Below are positions 45,260 through 54,286 of a stretch of DNA of 64,000 bases, one piece after another. The stretch lies in the NCBI RefSeq assembly GCF_016615815.1, contig NZ_CP067112.1, forward strand, positions 2,666,001 to 2,730,000, given 5' to 3'. Both the position numbers and the translations under genes were made by a program. Position 1 is the stretch's first letter. Each line of letters begins with the position of its first letter. A model generated the notes under the pieces. The model saw only the letters and a program-made list of their open reading frames with translations, was not told where the DNA came from and made no database searches. The DNA is from Luteimonas sp. MC1572 (lineage in GTDB: Bacteria; Pseudomonadota; Gammaproteobacteria; Xanthomonadales; Xanthomonadaceae).

Positions 45260-45671
45260 CCGCTGTAGTGGGTCAGGTGATGGCCGAAGTCGTCCAATTC
45301 CGAATCGCCCATGCCCCGCTCGTCGCCGAATACGTTCTGGTAGTAGTCGTCCTGGAGGCCGCGCTCGAACAGTTCAACACCGCTCCGCAGGTCGTCCAGC
45401 GAACCAGCCCAGAGGAGTTCGCACAGACCGACCAGACTTGCATTGCCCGCCTCAAAGTCGATGGCCTTGAGCGCGCTCACCCCATCCAATGCCGTACTGA
45501 TGGCTTTCACCACAGTTCGGACTTCGTCTGCCTCGCCTTCTCCATCCAGATAGACCAGCAGAAAGCCGTGGCACCGCCAAACGCGGCAGCGTCCTTGATA
45601 TACAGGCCATGGAAGTACTCGAGCGGAGAACGTTCCGAAACAGTGGTGGGAATCTCAGACTGGATTTGCAT
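45256..45671 (-). pseudogene. Frameshifted small gene downstream of the AAA+ ATPase
   Basis: An ATG at 45671 with AAAGGG upstream opens a frame (MQIQSEIPTTVSERSPLEYF...) that stops at 45507. From about 45563 another frame reads sensibly on: FLLVYLDGEGEADEVRTVVK, then DFEAGNASLVGLCELLWAG, ending at 45256. The two join as one protein of about 138 residues if one base is restored near the GGCTTTCTG at 45557-45565. This is either a mutation, an assembly error, or a -1 slippage site. Shorter separate products from an internal GTG (45513) are the alternative. Family not recognised. Confidence 0.6.
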
Positions 45672-45691
45672 GGTATGCCCTTTGGCTGGAG

Positions 45692-47815
45692 TTACAGGAA
45701 GCCAATGCGCCGGGTCGGCAGATGCGCTGCCTTGCCAGACTGCTCGCGCTCGAGCATGGCCTGCAGACGCGCCGGTTCCCGGGATTCCGGCAGCAGCCGC
45801 GCCTGCCGGTACACGTTCACGAAGTCGCCCGGGGTCAGAGCCCTGAGCGCGTCCAGGTGCGCGGGCAGCTGCGTGGGTACCTCGACATCGAGTGCCTGCA
45901 ACAGGTCGGCGAACAGCACGCGCACCTGCGCGGGTGCCAGGTAATCAAAGCCCACCTTGAAATCGAAGCGGCGCGCGCTGGCCACGTCCATCGCATCGAC
46001 ACGGTTGGTGGTGGCCATGAACACACCCTCGAAGCGCTCCATGCAGGTGAGCATCTCGTTGACCATGCTCACCTCCCACTGCTGTGACGCACGCTCGCGG
46101 TTGCCGAGCAGGCTGTCCGCCTCGTCAATCAGCAGCGCCGCGCCAGCAGCTTCGGCGTCGCGGAAGGCCGCGGCAATCAACTGCTCGGTCTGGCCGACGT
46201 ACATCCCCTTCAGCTCCGAGATGCGCTTGACGTGCAGCGGCCGTCCCAGCGAGGCGGCCAGTTGCCGCGCCCACTCCGTCTTGCCGGTACCCGAAGGCCC
46301 GTGCAGGCACAGCCGGGCGGAAGGCTGGCCCGCCAGGCCCAGGGCCAGGCTCTGCAGGTCCACATCGGCATTCACGCAATCGGCGCGGTACGGCATGGCG
46401 TTGTCGCGCGAGCCGGCCTGCGGGCTTGCGTCCAGCGCTTTCATCGTCTGCAGCGTCAGCGACTGCAGCAAGGCCGCGCCGTCCGCCTCATCGACCGGCG
46501 CCAACGTGCGCAACACCGCCGCCAGGCGCTCCAGATGACCGGGCGTCAGGGCCGACTCGCCGCCCAGCCTGTGCAGCACGCGCTCCGGCACCGGCAGGTC
46601 GGCGAACAGCTGGGCAATCAACCTGCCCCGCCCTGCGCGGCTGGGCGTGGCCAGCTCGATGACCATGTCGAAGCGGCGCAGATAGGCCGGATCGATCTGG
46701 CGCACCGAATTGCTCACCCAGAACGTCGGCCGCGCGTTGTCCTCGAGCACGCCCGTCACCCAGCCCTTGTTGCGGTCACGTGGCGAACTGCGGCGACGTC
46801 CCGGAAACGCATCGTCACCGTCGTCGGGAAACACATCCTCCACCTCATCGAACAGCATCATCGTGAGCGGCTGGTGGCGCAGCACTTCCTGGCAGGCGCT
46901 GTAGCTGGTCAGCCTGTGCATCGGCGACAGCGGGTCCTTGTCCTCGTCGACCGCAGGCACCTCCATCAGCTGGGCCTCCAGCGCGCCGGCAAGCGCCCGC
47001 ACAAGTTCGGTCTTGCCCGTCCCCGGTGCACCGTGCAGCAGGACATTGGCCCCGCGGCGGTTCGACGCGAACACCTGTGAGAGATAGCGCTTCAGCAACA
47101 CGACATCGCTGGCGGCGTGGTCGAAATCCTCGAGCTTCAGCCGCGCCGGCGGCGCAGGGCGAAAGAACTGCCCGAGAATGGCCTCGACCGTGGCTTCGGC
47201 CCCGCGCAACACCGCGACCACCGACGGGTTGAAGCGGATGAACATGAAGGGCCTGCTGCAGCCGTGGCGCAGTTCGAAGCCGTTGGTTCGACGCAGCGGA
47301 TTGTCGCGATGGAACGCTGACAGCACCTCGCGTTCTTCCAGGTCCAGCATGAGCGCAAACAGCTGGGCCGCGCCGTCGTCATCCACTTCACCGCCCAGGT
47401 CGATGGCGCGCTGCAGCTCCGGATGGACATTGGCGTGCAGGCCCAGTGATACCAGCGCGCGCTCGGCGGCAGTGAACCGCAGCGCCTTCGCGAGTCCATC
47501 GGCAAGCACCTCGGTGGCCGGGGTGCCGAGCGCACGCAGCTCCTCATCGAGCCGCCGCGACTGCATGTCGCAGGCGGCCAGTGACCTGCCGACATCGATG
47601 TCCCCGGCATCAACATCGCCACCGATGCCGACAAAGCGCTGAAGCAGGGCCCGGCAGGCACGCAACGCCAGCACGCTCTCCGCTTCGCCACCCGCCACCG
47701 CCACGCGCAGCGTGGCCGCAAGCGCACGCACCACCCAGCGCCTGACCTCTACAGAGGGCAACCTGGTCTGCACGTCGTGCGCCGCCTGCGCGGTCATCAG
47801 CTCTTCAAACGTCAT
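45692..47815 (-). CDS. Tandem AAA+ ATPase, unknown role
   Basis: A 707-residue cytoplasmic protein with a 230-residue helical N-terminal region and two AAA+ modules. Module one has Walker A with Lys268 (LLHGAPGTGKTELV) and Walker B (MMLFDEVEDVFPDDGDD); module two has Walker A with Lys512 (CLHGPSGTGKTEWA) and Walker B (ALLIDEADSLLGNRE), plus a sensor/arginine region ASARRFDFKVGF. Both look active. Such proteins form hexameric remodelling machines. The ATG at 47815 follows GAGGG; in-frame sequence upstream belongs to another gene. It heads a run of small unknown genes downstream with gaps of 20 bases or overlaps. Confidence 0.85.
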   Translation of the reverse strand: MTFEELMTAQAAHDVQTRLPSVEVRRWVVRALAATLRVAVAGGEAESVLALRACRALLQRFVGIGGDVDAGDIDVGRSLAACDMQSRRLDEELRALGTPATEVLADGLAKALRFTAAERALVSLGLHANVHPELQRAIDLGGEVDDDGAAQLFALMLDLEEREVLSAFHRDNPLRRTNGFELRHGCSRPFMFIRFNPSVVAVLRGAEATVEAILGQFFRPAPPARLKLEDFDHAASDVVLLKRYLSQVFASNRRGANVLLHGAPGTGKTELVRALAGALEAQLMEVPAVDEDKDPLSPMHRLTSYSACQEVLRHQPLTMMLFDEVEDVFPDDGDDAFPGRRRSSPRDRNKGWVTGVLEDNARPTFWVSNSVRQIDPAYLRRFDMVIELATPSRAGRGRLIAQLFADLPVPERVLHRLGGESALTPGHLERLAAVLRTLAPVDEADGAALLQSLTLQTMKALDASPQAGSRDNAMPYRADCVNADVDLQSLALGLAGQPSARLCLHGPSGTGKTEWARQLAASLGRPLHVKRISELKGMYVGQTEQLIAAAFRDAEAAGAALLIDEADSLLGNRERASQQWEVSMVNEMLTCMERFEGVFMATTNRVDAMDVASARRFDFKVGFDYLAPAQVRVLFADLLQALDVEVPTQLPAHLDALRALTPGDFVNVYRQARLLPESREPARLQAMLEREQSGKAAHLPTRRIGFL

Positions 47816-47856
47816 TCCCTCTCCCCCCTCAGAAATGGACACCGCAAGACGGGCTT

Positions 47857-48300
47857 TCAGTCCTCTTCGGGATAGTCCGGCGCCGACGGCGGCAGCAGGG
47901 CGATGACCTCCAGGCCCTCCTCGAGCTCCTCGATGCCCGCACGCAGCCCGGCCATGGCCAGCGACCAGGCCGCCAGGTTCACCGAACGCGCCGCCACCAT
48001 CGACCGCGTGGCGCGCTTGGCCGCGGCGAGCACGGCGTCGGCCGCTGCAAACGTATCGCGCAGGGTCTCCAGCGTCGGATGGAACATGGCCACTTCCACA
48101 GCCTCGCGCAGCTGCACATTGACGGCGGCGTAGGTCAGCAACACCGTGGGATACGCACGGCGGGAGTGGGCCGACACTCCGTGGGCAAGTAAGACTTGGG
48201 CGCAGGCATGGGCCCCGAGAAAGCCGCGGCGCAGCAGCGCGGTCGGGTTGGTGGAACGGCGGGGGGAAGCGGAACGCGACGCAGCGACGGAAGCAACCAT
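47857..48300 (-). CDS. Hypothetical helical protein upstream of the AAA+ gene
   Basis: A 147-residue, Ala-rich, mostly helical protein (MVASVAASRSASPRRSTNPT, then VQLREAVEVAMFHPTLETLR) with an acidic end APDYPEED. No signal or clear membrane helix. The ATG at 48300 follows GGAGG. It is 41 bases upstream of the AAA+ ATPase gene on the same strand and is probably the first gene of that operon. Not recognised; a substrate adaptor for the ATPase is one possibility. Confidence 0.65.
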   Translation of the reverse strand: MVASVAASRSASPRRSTNPTALLRRGFLGAHACAQVLLAHGVSAHSRRAYPTVLLTYAAVNVQLREAVEVAMFHPTLETLRDTFAAADAVLAAAKRATRSMVAARSVNLAAWSLAMAGLRAGIEELEEGLEVIALLPPSAPDYPEED

Positions 48301-48737
48301 GGTCAATCCTCCAGGCGAAAAGTTGATCTGAGGTGAGGCCGCGCAGCGGCCACGGCGCTGAAAGGCGCGACGTGGCGTCGACGACAGCAAGCTGTCGAGT
48401 ACGGGATCGGATCAGTGGTGGTCCGGCAGACATGCCCGCAGGATCAGGTGGATGCTCAGATCAACGCTTCGTGCGGGGAGTGGAAGGACTTGCCTCCCAT
48501 CCGTGCCGAAGGACGAATGCTTTACCAGGATTTGGGGACCGCCCTGGAAGTTATTGCTTTAAACCGGCGGTGGTGAATTTGCGGCGCGCACTCTAACTGC
48601 AATGTTGCTGGTACGCGAGTACTATTTTCGCGACTGACTGGAAGATGGAATGGGGCGTTCCGCGGCAGATGCACATCATGCAACCGGGGCGTCGCACAAG
48701 CTGCGACTAGTGCGCATGACCGGATATTCCGATCGCC
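48301..48737. other. Intergenic region between the AAA+ operon and the NERD helicase
   Basis: About 440 bases without a convincing gene, and richer in A+T around 48540-48640 than its surroundings. It should carry the promoter of the AAA+ operon and the end of the NERD-helicase transcript. On the minus strand TTGCAG near 48600 is a possible -35 element with only a poor -10 (AAATTC). No repeat or tRNA was seen. Confidence 0.5.
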
Positions 48738-50357
48738 TCAGCGGCTCATGTCGACAAACAGCGTGGCGCCCACGGTGGCCCGGGTCAGCGCCACATACAG
48801 GGCACGGCGCCATTCCGGCTCGCCCATGCTCGAAGCGTTGCCGCCCAGCACCAGCGCATGCGCGCACTGCTTTCCCTTCGCGCGCGCCACGCTCTCGGCC
48901 AGCAGGGATCCCGACGTCATGACCTGCTCGCCCTCGAGCGTATAGCCACCAGTAAAGCGCCGGAGCGAATAGGGGCCGATGGAGTCACCCAAGGGCTTGA
49001 GGCCGCTGGTGCCCTGCATGCCGATGACCATCAGGTCCGACAGGTCCAGCCCCTTCCGCAGCAGTTGGGCGATCTCCCGCTCCAACGCTTCCGTCAGGTC
49101 CTGCTCGCCACCGCGCAGCTGGCGGACCTCAAGCCCGGAACCTTCAGCCGGGTTGAGGAAGCGGACGCCGCTTGGCGCCACATCGGCCAACTCGGCAGCC
49201 AGGCGCGTCGGCGTGCGGTAGTTGTCCAGCACGCGCAGTACGGCATGACCGCGGTGACGCCCGGCAGCGCGTTCCATCAGGTCCTGCTCCGGGTCGCCCA
49301 CCCATACAAAGTCACCGTCGGGCGCCAAGAGCTTGAGTAGCTGGTCGATGTCTTCGTCCGCAAGATCCTGGCCTTCATCGACGAAGATGCTGTCGTAGAG
49401 GAACTCTGCGGGCCATTCAAGCCTCCCAAGCGCCTCCGTCGTCTCCTCCTCGAGCTGTCTCCAGAACACCCAATCGGCCTTTTCCGGGAATCGCAGCTCG
49501 ATACCCAGCGCTTCGGCCAGGTTGCGGCGCAGGGAAAACCAGGTCTCCACCGTGGCCCCGGGCAGACCGTTCCGATGCAGGTCCGCGAGTGGCCGATTGA
49601 AACAGGTCAGCAAGGTGCGCCTGCCGGCCGCCACGGAGCGACGGGCGAGCACCCGCAGGAGTTCCGACTTTCCCGAGCCGGCGCAGGCCTCGATGCGCAG
49701 GCGCATCGGCTGCATCTCGAAGTTCTCCAGCACCACGCGCATGGGCCCGGACAGCTGGATGCGCATGCGGTCGGCCAGGGTGCGGTGGCCGTGCAGGCTG
49801 GGCACCAGGTCCAAGGCGCCTTCGAGGAAGGAGACGATTGCGGCAACCTTCCCTGGTTCTGGCTCCCCGCCGCCAATCAGCTCCTCGATGACACGGGGCA
49901 ATCGATCGGCTCGCCCCTGGTCGACCAGGCAGCAGTCGTCCAGCGCAATGTCCTGCACATCCTTGATGCGAACATCCGGAAAGTAGCCCACGCTGATGCA
50001 GCCCGTCGGCGGCGGGACGCGACCGCGGTGAAGCTTGCGCAGGAAGCTCTCACGGTTGCGCGCCATCTGCTTGCTGACCGACTTGGTCTGGCCGCCGTAC
50101 GCCTTGCTCAGCTCCCCGCCTTCGTACTCGACCGAGCCGTTCTTCTGCTCGATCAGCACGACTGCACCGGCCGGTGAAATGACGACAAAGTCGATTTCAC
50201 CCTGCATGAGTCGGCGCCGGGTCGGGAGCGTCCAGTGACAGCCGTGTATGACCACCCAACTGTCCGGCAACCCTTGACCCAACGCCTCGGCCGTTGGCCA
50301 TTCGGACGCATTCTCGAAGTCCTGGGGCGAGAGATCGGAGGGAAGCAGTCGTGCCAT
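48738..50357 (-). CDS. NERD-domain superfamily 1 helicase
   Basis: A 539-residue protein. The N-terminal nuclease-related domain shows GEIDFVVISPAGAVVLIEQK (Asp ... Glu-x-Lys as in restriction-type nucleases). A UvrD/Rep-like helicase core follows with Walker A Lys230 (EACAGSGKSELLRVLAR), Walker B DEGQ (FVDEGQDLADED), YRTPTRLAAEL and the final RRALYVALTRATVGATLFVD (motif VI-like). NERD-helicase fusions occur in defence islands and on mobile DNA. It is divergent in composition from the core genes and adjacent to a type I restriction operon, but has its own 126-base upstream gap. Confidence 0.88.
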   Translation of the reverse strand: MARLLPSDLSPQDFENASEWPTAEALGQGLPDSWVVIHGCHWTLPTRRRLMQGEIDFVVISPAGAVVLIEQKNGSVEYEGGELSKAYGGQTKSVSKQMARNRESFLRKLHRGRVPPPTGCISVGYFPDVRIKDVQDIALDDCCLVDQGRADRLPRVIEELIGGGEPEPGKVAAIVSFLEGALDLVPSLHGHRTLADRMRIQLSGPMRVVLENFEMQPMRLRIEACAGSGKSELLRVLARRSVAAGRRTLLTCFNRPLADLHRNGLPGATVETWFSLRRNLAEALGIELRFPEKADWVFWRQLEEETTEALGRLEWPAEFLYDSIFVDEGQDLADEDIDQLLKLLAPDGDFVWVGDPEQDLMERAAGRHRGHAVLRVLDNYRTPTRLAAELADVAPSGVRFLNPAEGSGLEVRQLRGGEQDLTEALEREIAQLLRKGLDLSDLMVIGMQGTSGLKPLGDSIGPYSLRRFTGGYTLEGEQVMTSGSLLAESVARAKGKQCAHALVLGGNASSMGEPEWRRALYVALTRATVGATLFVDMSR

Positions 50358-50483
50358 CTAGGTCTGACTCGTCAGGACGGATCACGCATTGTAGGCGGCA
50401 CCATCCATCCGATGAGACGTGATTGTCGACAAGACGCTGCGGGCCTTTTATCGGCACGTGCCGCCGCTCTTGCCTCGGCGAGA

Positions 50484-51185
50484 TCAGACGTCCGCCAGCG
50501 GAAGCCTGTTGAGCTCTGCCCGCGCTTCACGCCATCGCGGAAAGTGCTCATCCAACAGTGATATGAAGCGCTCGTCGTGCGTCGGCGCGATCAAATGGGC
50601 CATTTCGTGCACCAGCACGTACTCCAGCAGGTGCCTGGGCTTCTTGACCAGTTCTGTGTTCAAACGGATGTGGCCGCGGGCATGGTTGCAGCTGCCCCAG
50701 CGCGTCTTCATGCGTTGCAGGTAGTAGGCACGCACCTTCACGCCGATCCGAGGCTCCCAGGCACGGATGAGGTCGGGAAGGACCGCATGCAACTGCGCCT
50801 TGTGCCACTCGTGCATCACGTCCGCGCGCTTCGCGTCACCACTCCCGGGACGAACCATGAGGGTGATGCGCTTGTGGTCCTGGCGAACGCCAGGCTTGGC
50901 GTCCACGTATTGGACATCGAGCAGATAGCGTTGGCCCCAGAGGTAGTGGCTCTCCCGGGTCACGTGGCGCCTTGGTGCCTCGCGCACCTGGGCATGGAAC
51001 GCCGTCTGCTGCTTCCGGATCCACGAAAGCCGGGTAATGGCATAGGCCCTCAGCACGTCCAAGCGGGTGTGAGAGGGTGCGACCAAGGTCACCCTTCCTT
51101 CCGGCGGGTGTACAGACAAGTGGACGTGCTTGACATCCTTGCGCGTCACCGCGATTTCGATGTCGCCCAGCTGCAAGGTGTCCAT
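50484..51185 (-). CDS. YgjP-like zinc metallopeptidase (DUF45)
   Basis: A 233-residue protein with the zinc motif VLVHEMAHLIAPTHDERF (HExxH plus distal His) and the family blocks RMKTRWGSCNHARGHIRLN and LWGQRYLLDV. DUF45/YgjP proteins frequently accompany type I restriction genes; their role there is not settled. Its ATG overlaps the hsdR stop by one base (TGATG), so it is the last gene of the restriction operon. Confidence 0.9.
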   Translation of the reverse strand: MDTLQLGDIEIAVTRKDVKHVHLSVHPPEGRVTLVAPSHTRLDVLRAYAITRLSWIRKQQTAFHAQVREAPRRHVTRESHYLWGQRYLLDVQYVDAKPGVRQDHKRITLMVRPGSGDAKRADVMHEWHKAQLHAVLPDLIRAWEPRIGVKVRAYYLQRMKTRWGSCNHARGHIRLNTELVKKPRHLLEYVLVHEMAHLIAPTHDERFISLLDEHFPRWREARAELNRLPLADV

Positions 51186-54100
51186 CAGCGGTATCCGGCC
51201 TGGTTCTTGACCAGCTCGAACAACCGCAACATCGCAGCACGGTCGCCATCGACCAGCCCAAGCAAGGTGCTCCGCACGACCTGCTCCTTGATTTGGTTGC
51301 CCTTCCAGTCGGCCGGAACACTTTCACGCATTGCAGTATCGATCTGCACTGCCTTGCTGATCAGCTCGCTTTCATGCAAGGTGGCGACCTGGGCAACATG
51401 CTTGGCGTCGACGGGCCTGGCCAGGATATCCGGCAGGTTTCGGTAAACTACGATCGCCTCGGGTCGGCCATGCAGCGCCTCCGGCGCCTGCTCACCACCA
51501 GACGCATGCGCAGCCAGTTTCCTGGCCAACGCCTCGGCCTGCTTCAGGAACTCTTCGTAGTCCTTCGCGTCGTCATGCGACTGCTGGATCAAATCCTCCA
51601 GCAGGCTGGCCATCTCCGTGAAAAAACGCGGGTCGGTCAACCGTTCCTGGATGATGGCCTTGCGGACGTTATTGATAATCCCCTCGGCCACGGCCTTGTT
51701 GCTGGCGCCCTTGGCATTCAGCTTCTGCGCGATGGCATCGTGGATACCGGTCTTGACGATCAGGTCGACCAGTGACAGGTCGCCCATGTCACCGAGCGCA
51801 CGGGCGTCGTCGGCCTTTACGTAACGGTTGAGGAGATCGCGCATGTCACCCTCGAAGGGCTTGACGTCGAATTCCTCTCCGGAATGATTCTTTATGGCGG
51901 CGCGCATCTCGGCGTAGAAGGCGACTTCTTTCTCAAGCCGCGCAATTTTGGCGTCGTCGTAGCCGGTACTCGCCAGCTCGCTTCCGATATCCGCCCAGGC
52001 CCGCACAAAGGCCGTGACCAGCTTGTAGAAGGAAATGCGCAGCGGCTCGGACTGCTCCAGCGCTTCGGCGTCCTGCGACTCACCGCAGAAGTAGCCGATG
52101 AACTGCTCCAGATCCCGCGGCGCTAGAACCGGCTCGCACAAGTGCAGCAGCGCTTCCCGGCTTTCCTCCAGCTTCCTGGTGCCTTCAGCAATCCAGTTCT
52201 TCAACGTGACATTGCCATCCTGGCCATCCCTTGAATCTACCTCCAGCTGATCGGAACTGTAGACGGAAATGGCTTCCTGCACCTTGCCGTACAGTTCCTT
52301 GAAATCGACGATAAAGCCGAAGTCCTTGTCGTCTCCATCGAGACGGTTGGTACGGCAGATCGCCTGGAACAGGTCGTGGTCGCGGAGGTTGCGATCCAGA
52401 TAGATGTAGCTGCAGCTGGGCGCGTCGAATCCCGTCAGCAACTTGCTGACCACGATCAACAGCTTGCAGTTGGCCGGCTCGTCCTTGAAGCGCCGCTTCA
52501 TCTCGGTTTCGTACTTGTCGGTGCTGTCGAACCCATCCAGAACCCAATCCTTGTACGTATCGTACTTGTAGCGGTAATCGCTGCCGGCCGGCTCCTTCGA
52601 GTACTGGGACCTGTCGGGCTCGAACGACGTGATGACGCCGACGTGCTTGCCGAACTCCGTGTTCTGGAAAAGCCGGAAGTAGTGGCAAGCGTCGTAGATC
52701 TCGTCCGCCACGAGGATTGCGGTGCCGCGGCCGTCGTTGAGGCGGCGGCGCGTGTCGAAATCCTCCAGAATGCTGTTGATGATCCGGTCCTTGCGCTCTT
52801 TGGAACTGAGCAGCTCCTCCATCGTGGCCCAACGCTTGCGCAAGGCGGCTTGCTGGAACTTGTTCAGGTGCTTCGTCTTCTTGTCGAAGTAGTCCTTGAT
52901 CTTCGCCTTGCTGCCCAGTTCCTGCGGCACCTCGCGTGCTTCGTACCTGAGGTCCAAGACCACCTTGTCAGCCACCGCCTCAGGAAACTTGTAGGTGTGG
53001 ATATAGGTTCCGAAAACTTCGTGGGTGGTCTGCTTGTCCTTGCGCAGCAGCGGCGTGCCGGTGAAGCCGATGAAGATGGCATCGCCCAGCCAGCGCTTCA
53101 TCTGCTTGTTCATGTCGCCGCCCTGCGTGCGGTGGGCTTCGTCCACGAACACGTAAAAGCGGCCGTGCACTGGTGGCGGCAGGCCTGCAAGGTCCGTGGT
53201 ATCGAACTTGTGGAGCAGCGCGCACAACAGCCTTGGCGTCGTCGCACCAAGTTTATCCACCAGGTCGGCGCGGGATGTCACGCGCGACGAATCGAGTCCG
53301 GCGTTCTTCAGCACCCGGCTGATCTGCTCGTCAAGTTCATCGCGATCGGTGATGACCAGGATGCGTGCAGTCGGATCGTCTTCCAGCAGCCATTTTGCCA
53401 GCAGCACCATCAGGATGCTCTTTCCGCTCCCCTGGGTGTGCCAGATAACGCCGCCTTCGCGCTTGCCAGTGCGCTCCTGCGCCGCCTTGATGCCGGCGTA
53501 CTGGTGCTGACGCGGCACCTTCTTGATACCGCCATCGAAGATCACAAAGTTGTAAAGGAAATCCAGGAGGCGCGCCTTGTCGAACAGCTGCGCCAGTGGG
53601 CGGTCCAGAAGGACGCCTGCTTCGCCACTCGCTAACCCAGCCTCATCCTTCCACCGGACGTAGAACTCCTCAAGGCTGCCGACTGTGCCGTAGTAGATCC
53701 CTTGGGAATCACTGCCCGCTAGCAACAACTGCGCCGTGCTGAAGAAGCCTTCGTTGAACTGCTTCTCCTGGTTGCTGATCAGCTGGCGGATGCCTTCGGC
53801 CATGTCCCGGCTGCTGCGCTTAAGCTCGATGACGGCGATGGCGATGCCGTTGATGTACAACACGATGTCAGGACGACGTACCAAGTCACCGCGTAACGTG
53901 ACTTCCTCGGCCAGGGCAAAGTCGTTCTTGTCCGGACTGGTCCAGTCAATGAAGTGAACCTTGCGGATTGGCTCGCCAAGGGCCGTCTGCACGTCGGCGC
54001 CGTAACGCAGCAGGCTGTAGGTCTTGAGATTGGCGTCGTAGAGAGTGTTGGCGCTGATCTCGGCGGCGGCCAGCAGTTGGCGTAGCGCCTCGGATATCTG

Positions 54101-54286
54101 CGCGTCGGAATAGCCGCGCTTCTTCAGATTAGCTGAAAGATACTCGGGCTCAATGGAGCGATTGACCTCGCGCCTACCCCAGTCCCCCAGATAGTCGTAG
54201 CCCAGGCAATCTACGCGCGTCTTGTCTGTGAACAGTTCGACGACCCGGTTCTGGGTGGTGCGCTCGGCGCGAGGGCGGCTAGGCAT
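51185..54286 (-). CDS. hsdR: Type I restriction enzyme, R subunit
   Basis: A 1033-residue motor-nuclease subunit. The N-terminal nuclease domain shows RPDIVLYINGIAIAVIELKR (Asp ... Glu-x-Lys). The SF2 translocase core follows: GVIWHTQGSGKSILMVLLAK (Walker A), FVDEAHRTQGGDM (DEAH box) and RDHDLFQAICRTNR. The C-terminal helical domain that contacts the methylase is present. It cleaves unmodified DNA only in complex with HsdM2S. It overlaps the DUF262 gene upstream by eight bases and appears intact. Confidence 0.95.
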   Translation of the reverse strand: MPSRPRAERTTQNRVVELFTDKTRVDCLGYDYLGDWGRREVNRSIEPEYLSANLKKRGYSDAQISEALRQLLAAAEISANTLYDANLKTYSLLRYGADVQTALGEPIRKVHFIDWTSPDKNDFALAEEVTLRGDLVRRPDIVLYINGIAIAVIELKRSSRDMAEGIRQLISNQEKQFNEGFFSTAQLLLAGSDSQGIYYGTVGSLEEFYVRWKDEAGLASGEAGVLLDRPLAQLFDKARLLDFLYNFVIFDGGIKKVPRQHQYAGIKAAQERTGKREGGVIWHTQGSGKSILMVLLAKWLLEDDPTARILVITDRDELDEQISRVLKNAGLDSSRVTSRADLVDKLGATTPRLLCALLHKFDTTDLAGLPPPVHGRFYVFVDEAHRTQGGDMNKQMKRWLGDAIFIGFTGTPLLRKDKQTTHEVFGTYIHTYKFPEAVADKVVLDLRYEAREVPQELGSKAKIKDYFDKKTKHLNKFQQAALRKRWATMEELLSSKERKDRIINSILEDFDTRRRLNDGRGTAILVADEIYDACHYFRLFQNTEFGKHVGVITSFEPDRSQYSKEPAGSDYRYKYDTYKDWVLDGFDSTDKYETEMKRRFKDEPANCKLLIVVSKLLTGFDAPSCSYIYLDRNLRDHDLFQAICRTNRLDGDDKDFGFIVDFKELYGKVQEAISVYSSDQLEVDSRDGQDGNVTLKNWIAEGTRKLEESREALLHLCEPVLAPRDLEQFIGYFCGESQDAEALEQSEPLRISFYKLVTAFVRAWADIGSELASTGYDDAKIARLEKEVAFYAEMRAAIKNHSGEEFDVKPFEGDMRDLLNRYVKADDARALGDMGDLSLVDLIVKTGIHDAIAQKLNAKGASNKAVAEGIINNVRKAIIQERLTDPRFFTEMASLLEDLIQQSHDDAKDYEEFLKQAEALARKLAAHASGGEQAPEALHGRPEAIVVYRNLPDILARPVDAKHVAQVATLHESELISKAVQIDTAMRESVPADWKGNQIKEQVVRSTLLGLVDGDRAAMLRLFELVKNQAGYR

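Noticed and set aside
48333..48596. A small plus-strand gene upstream of the AAA+ operon
   Set aside because: Cysteine- and arginine-rich frame with no ribosome site or family; it overlaps the expected promoter region.
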